Source of the DNA: an uncultured Lachnospiraceae bacterium
GTDB taxonomy: Bacteria > Bacillota > Clostridia > Lachnospirales > Lachnospiraceae
Reading direction: 5' to 3'
Assembly: GCA_947053345.1 (NCBI GenBank)
Contig: CAMRSM010000010.1
Coordinates: forward strand, 49,223 to 113,222
DNA length: 64,000 nucleotides
The position numbers and the translations under genes were made by a program. This document shows, one piece after another, positions 61,759-64,000 of the stretch. Within the stretch, counting starts at the first letter, position 1, and each line of letters starts with the position of its first letter. A model generated the notes under the pieces. That model searched no databases and was not told the origin of the DNA. It worked only from the letters and a program-made list of their open reading frames with translations.

Positions 61759-63123
61759 TTACGGGTTAATTTCCACTTTGGAAAGTAGGACAACCGTCTC
61801 CACATGTCCCGTCCACGGAAACAAATCCACCGGCTGTATCCTCTCCGCACGATACCCGCCCTTTACAAACACATTCAGATCCCTTGCCAGCGTCTCCATA
61901 TTACACGAAACATAGACCACACGCCGTGGGGCGGCCGTCACGACTGCCCTTAAAAAGCGTTGTGTCGCCCCGGCTCTGGGCGGATCCAAGATCACGATAT
62001 CCGGGTGGTTTGCCTTCCGGCCCGCATCCTTGCCCATCACCATATCCCGTATAAATTCCGTCGCGTCCGCCTGCACGAACTCTGCATTTTTCACCCCGTT
62101 TGCCTGCGCATTCGCCCGCGCATCCCGCACGGCAGCGGCATTGCTTTCCACACCGATCACTTTCGCGGCTTTTGCGGCGGCGATCAGGCCGATTGTCCCG
62201 GTTCCGCAGTAAGCGTCAAGCAAAGTTTCTTTTCCGGTCAATCCTGCGAAATCAATCGCGGTTCGGTAGAGTACTTCTGTCTGCTCCGGATTGACCTGGT
62301 AGAAGGATTTGGGGGAAATGCGGAAATGCAGCCCGCAGAGAATGTCTTCAATATAGCCCTCCCCAAACAGGACGGTTTCCTGCTCGCCGAGTACCATGCT
62401 GGTCTTTTTATTATTGATGCTTTGGACGATCGTTGTGATTTCCGGGTGGGCGGCGCGCAATTTTCTTATAAAATTGCTGCGCCCCGGAAATTCGGACTGG
62501 CCGAGCACAAGTACCGCCATGATCTGGCGGGTGGCATAGCCGCAGCGAATTAGGACATGGCGCAGAAGTCCCTTCCCGGTGTCTTCGTTGTAGGCAGGAA
62601 GGCGGAATTCGGTGGCGAGCCTGCGGATGGTGTGCAGGATTTGGTTGGCGGTCTGGTTTTGGATGGCGCAGTCCGGGACAGACACGACTTTGTGGGTATT
62701 TTCCTCGTAAATGCCAAGTTCCATGCCGCGGCGGGTGCGGCAGAAGGAGGCATGGATCTTGTGGCGGTAGTGGAAGGGGTTCTTCATGCCGATGATGTCG
62801 GAAACCGTGCCAAAACCACCAAGAAGTTTTGCGGCGGAAGCCTGTTTCATGGCAAGTTGGTTTTCGTAAGAAGTGTACTGCAAGCTGCACCCGCCGCAGC
62901 GGGTGAATTTCGTGCAGAATGGTTCCCGTCGTTCCGGCGAGGTGGTCTCCAGTGTGGCAAGTTTTGCGGTGTTGCTTTTGCGGTCCTTACCGTAAACCAG
63001 TTCGATGGTTGCAGTTTCGCCGGGCAAAAGCCCGTCCACGGCAAAAGTGGAATTGTTAAATTTTACGGTTCCGCGGCAGGCGGAATCGGTTTCGTGGCAT
63101 TTGACACGGTACTGTTTTGGCAT
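61759..63123 (-). CDS. rlmD: 23S rRNA (uracil-5-)-methyltransferase, RlmD/RlmCD type
   Basis: 454-residue RNA methyltransferase; ATG 63123 follows AGGGAGGGGC. It has a short TRAM-like N-terminus, an iron-sulphur Cys set beginning CTKFTRCGGCSLQYTSY and continuing with a later Cys in VSVPDCAIQNQ, the SAM-binding LLDAYCGTGTIGL, the DPPRAG motif and the catalytic Cys in VVYVSCNMETLARDL. It transfers a methyl group to a uridine of 23S rRNA (m5U). In Firmicutes one enzyme of this type often modifies two positions. It is a housekeeping gene without operon partners here. Confidence 0.92.
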   Translation of the reverse strand: MPKQYRVKCHETDSACRGTVKFNNSTFAVDGLLPGETATIELVYGKDRKSNTAKLATLETTSPERREPFCTKFTRCGGCSLQYTSYENQLAMKQASAAKLLGGFGTVSDIIGMKNPFHYRHKIHASFCRTRRGMELGIYEENTHKVVSVPDCAIQNQTANQILHTIRRLATEFRLPAYNEDTGKGLLRHVLIRCGYATRQIMAVLVLGQSEFPGRSNFIRKLRAAHPEITTIVQSINNKKTSMVLGEQETVLFGEGYIEDILCGLHFRISPKSFYQVNPEQTEVLYRTAIDFAGLTGKETLLDAYCGTGTIGLIAAAKAAKVIGVESNAAAVRDARANAQANGVKNAEFVQADATEFIRDMVMGKDAGRKANHPDIVILDPPRAGATQRFLRAVVTAAPRRVVYVSCNMETLARDLNVFVKGGYRAERIQPVDLFPWTGHVETVVLLSKVEINP

Positions 63124-63446
63124 GCGGATGCCCCTCCCTTCATCTGCTGTGCGCAAAAAGCGCCTGATATCTCATTTTAACATGATTGGAAAGGCTTTGC
63201 AATATTTATAAAACTTGGAGAATGCCTTATTTTTAACACATTTGGGCGCTATATTGTGCCTGTGCGCTGATTTCGGAAAGAAAAGCTGAAAAGATTGGTT
63301 TTTATTTCCAAAATATGGCGTGACATAATCATGTGCATACATGGCAGGGGATTCGATCAAGGAAATGGCGCAATGCCTGATTTTTTGCCGGACAGGACAA
63401 CAAAGTATCTTAGTTGTAGGGTAAGTGGAAGTGAGGTAATTCATTG

Positions 63447-64000
63447 ATGGAAAGAAAAGATTTGATGAAAGAAAGAAAGAATGGCACACGCAGGAAAATG
63501 CCGGGGCGGATATGTACCCTGCTGATTGCTGCGATGCTGGCGGGGGGGCTGCCGACGGGTGCAACGATGAGTACATATGCGGCGGAAGCCGCGGATGGGG
63601 ATATTGGTTATGGCGGCGCGGATCTGACCGATCCGGGTACGGACGGGGCTGCAGGAATACCGGGAGATGTTTCAGGGGACGAAATCCCGGATGCGGACGG
63701 TGAACCGACACAGGCTCCGGAACCGGACAGTGAGGTTCATCCAACCCCGACCCCCACGGTGAGCGCAGAGATTTCCCCGACGCAGATGCCGGAAGATTCG
63801 AATCCGACCAAAGAACCGGATGCGGCTGAGCCGACCCCGACAAAGAAACCGGATAAAGACGACCCGTCGAAAGAGCCGGGCGGGAAGGAGCCGACCCCGA
63901 CGAAGAAACCGGATAAGGACGACCCGTCGAAAGAACCGGGCGGGGAGGAGCCGACCCCGACGAAGAAACCGGATAAGGACGACCCGTCGAAAGAACCGGG
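63447..64000 (+). CDS. Surface protein with Pro-rich tandem repeats, 3' end outside window
   Basis: The frame starts at ATG 63447 with GAGG upstream and is open to the right edge (184 codons seen). Signal peptide: a basic start (MERKDLMKERKNGTRRKMPG) and a hydrophobic core (ICTLLIAAMLAGGLPTGATM), then cleavage near STYAAEA. The mature part is rich in Asp, Gly, Pro, Thr and Glu and passes into 60-bp repeats coding for a 20-residue unit. It is probably a stalk for a wall-anchored domain beyond the window. Confidence 0.75.
   Translation, partial: MERKDLMKERKNGTRRKMPGRICTLLIAAMLAGGLPTGATMSTYAAEAADGDIGYGGADLTDPGTDGAAGIPGDVSGDEIPDADGEPTQAPEPDSEVHPTPTPTVSAEISPTQMPEDSNPTKEPDAAEPTPTKKPDKDDPSKEPGGKEPTPTKKPDKDDPSKEPGGEEPTPTKKPDKDDPSKEP
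63828..64000 (+). repeat. 60-bp in-frame tandem repeats
   Basis: Two full units (63,828-63,887 and 63,888-63,947) and most of a third, each coding EPTPTKKPDKDDPSKEPGGK or the same with a final Glu. They differ by only a few bases. The number of units beyond the window edge is unknown. Confidence 0.9.

Noticed and set aside
1..64000. CRISPR arrays, tRNA or rRNA genes, insertion sequences, prophage
   Set aside because: I saw no regularly spaced repeats, tRNA cloverleaf, rRNA core sequence, transposase or phage structural gene on either strand.

Overview
The window looks like chromosomal DNA of a gut-type, plant-glycan-degrading member of the Clostridia, most likely Lachnospiraceae (inference). 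The evidence is moderate GC with AGGAGG-type ribosome binding sites, lipoprotein glycosidases, ABC sugar permeases, LytTR and AraC regulators, a DUF6774-like small protein and several clostridial-type transporters. No rRNA, tRNA, CRISPR array, phage or intact insertion sequence was recognised.

Region 1 (1-17,460) is one long plus-strand glycan-utilisation locus. It holds a DUF5696-type protein cut by the left edge, two sugar ABC permeases, a secreted lipoprotein glycosidase of the GH27/GH36 type and its cytosolic paralogue, a GH36 alpha-galactosidase, a GH95-type glycosidase, a GH2 beta-mannosidase with an in-frame TGA, and a mutarotase-like protein, closed by a clear terminator. The mix of alpha-galactosidase and beta-mannosidase activities suggests galactomannan or a related galactosylated, perhaps fucosylated, glycan. 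The intercistronic gaps before three successive glycosidase genes carry five copies of a nested stem-loop whose paired positions co-vary. I consider this the most unusual signal in the window.

Region 2 (17,600-31,320) is mostly housekeeping and signalling. It holds a flavin reductase, shikimate kinase, MurA, an HD-GYP c-di-GMP phosphodiesterase, an orphan RelB/DinJ antitoxin, a heterodimeric ABC exporter beside a LytTR/GHKL two-component system, a histidine phosphatase, a chemoreceptor with a ~420-nt structured leader, and an uncharacterised protein coupled to it.

Region 3 (31,500-45,900) is a second carbohydrate and accessory block. It has a xylan module (esterase, GH43, GH10 lipoprotein), a MarR regulator with a palindromic operator flanked by two PNPOx-fold proteins, an alpha/beta hydrolase, an APH-like kinase, DUF6774 and MGMT proteins, a beta-helix lipoprotein, a ferritin-like protein, an AraC/GyrI regulator, and a GH27 alpha-galactosidase with a small zinc-ribbon protein.

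Region 4 (45,900-60,600) is a patchwork of gene remnants (AraC effector domain, AadE-type adenylyltransferase, GNAT), a P-loop protein, a divergent LysR/MATE pair, a three-gene ABC-2 exporter preceded by a strongly promoted small transcript, and an AT-richer island. That island has an XRE regulator, a secreted papain-like protease beside an anchored surface protein, membrane proteins of unknown role and a foreign-looking secreted protein.

Region 5 (60,600-64,000) holds a NUDIX-Sel1 fusion, an RlmD-type rRNA methyltransferase, and the start of a surface protein with perfect 20-residue Pro/Lys/Asp repeats that runs off the right edge. Starts were corrected by ribosome binding site where the longest open frame was implausible. 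All family calls come from reading motifs, not from database searches.
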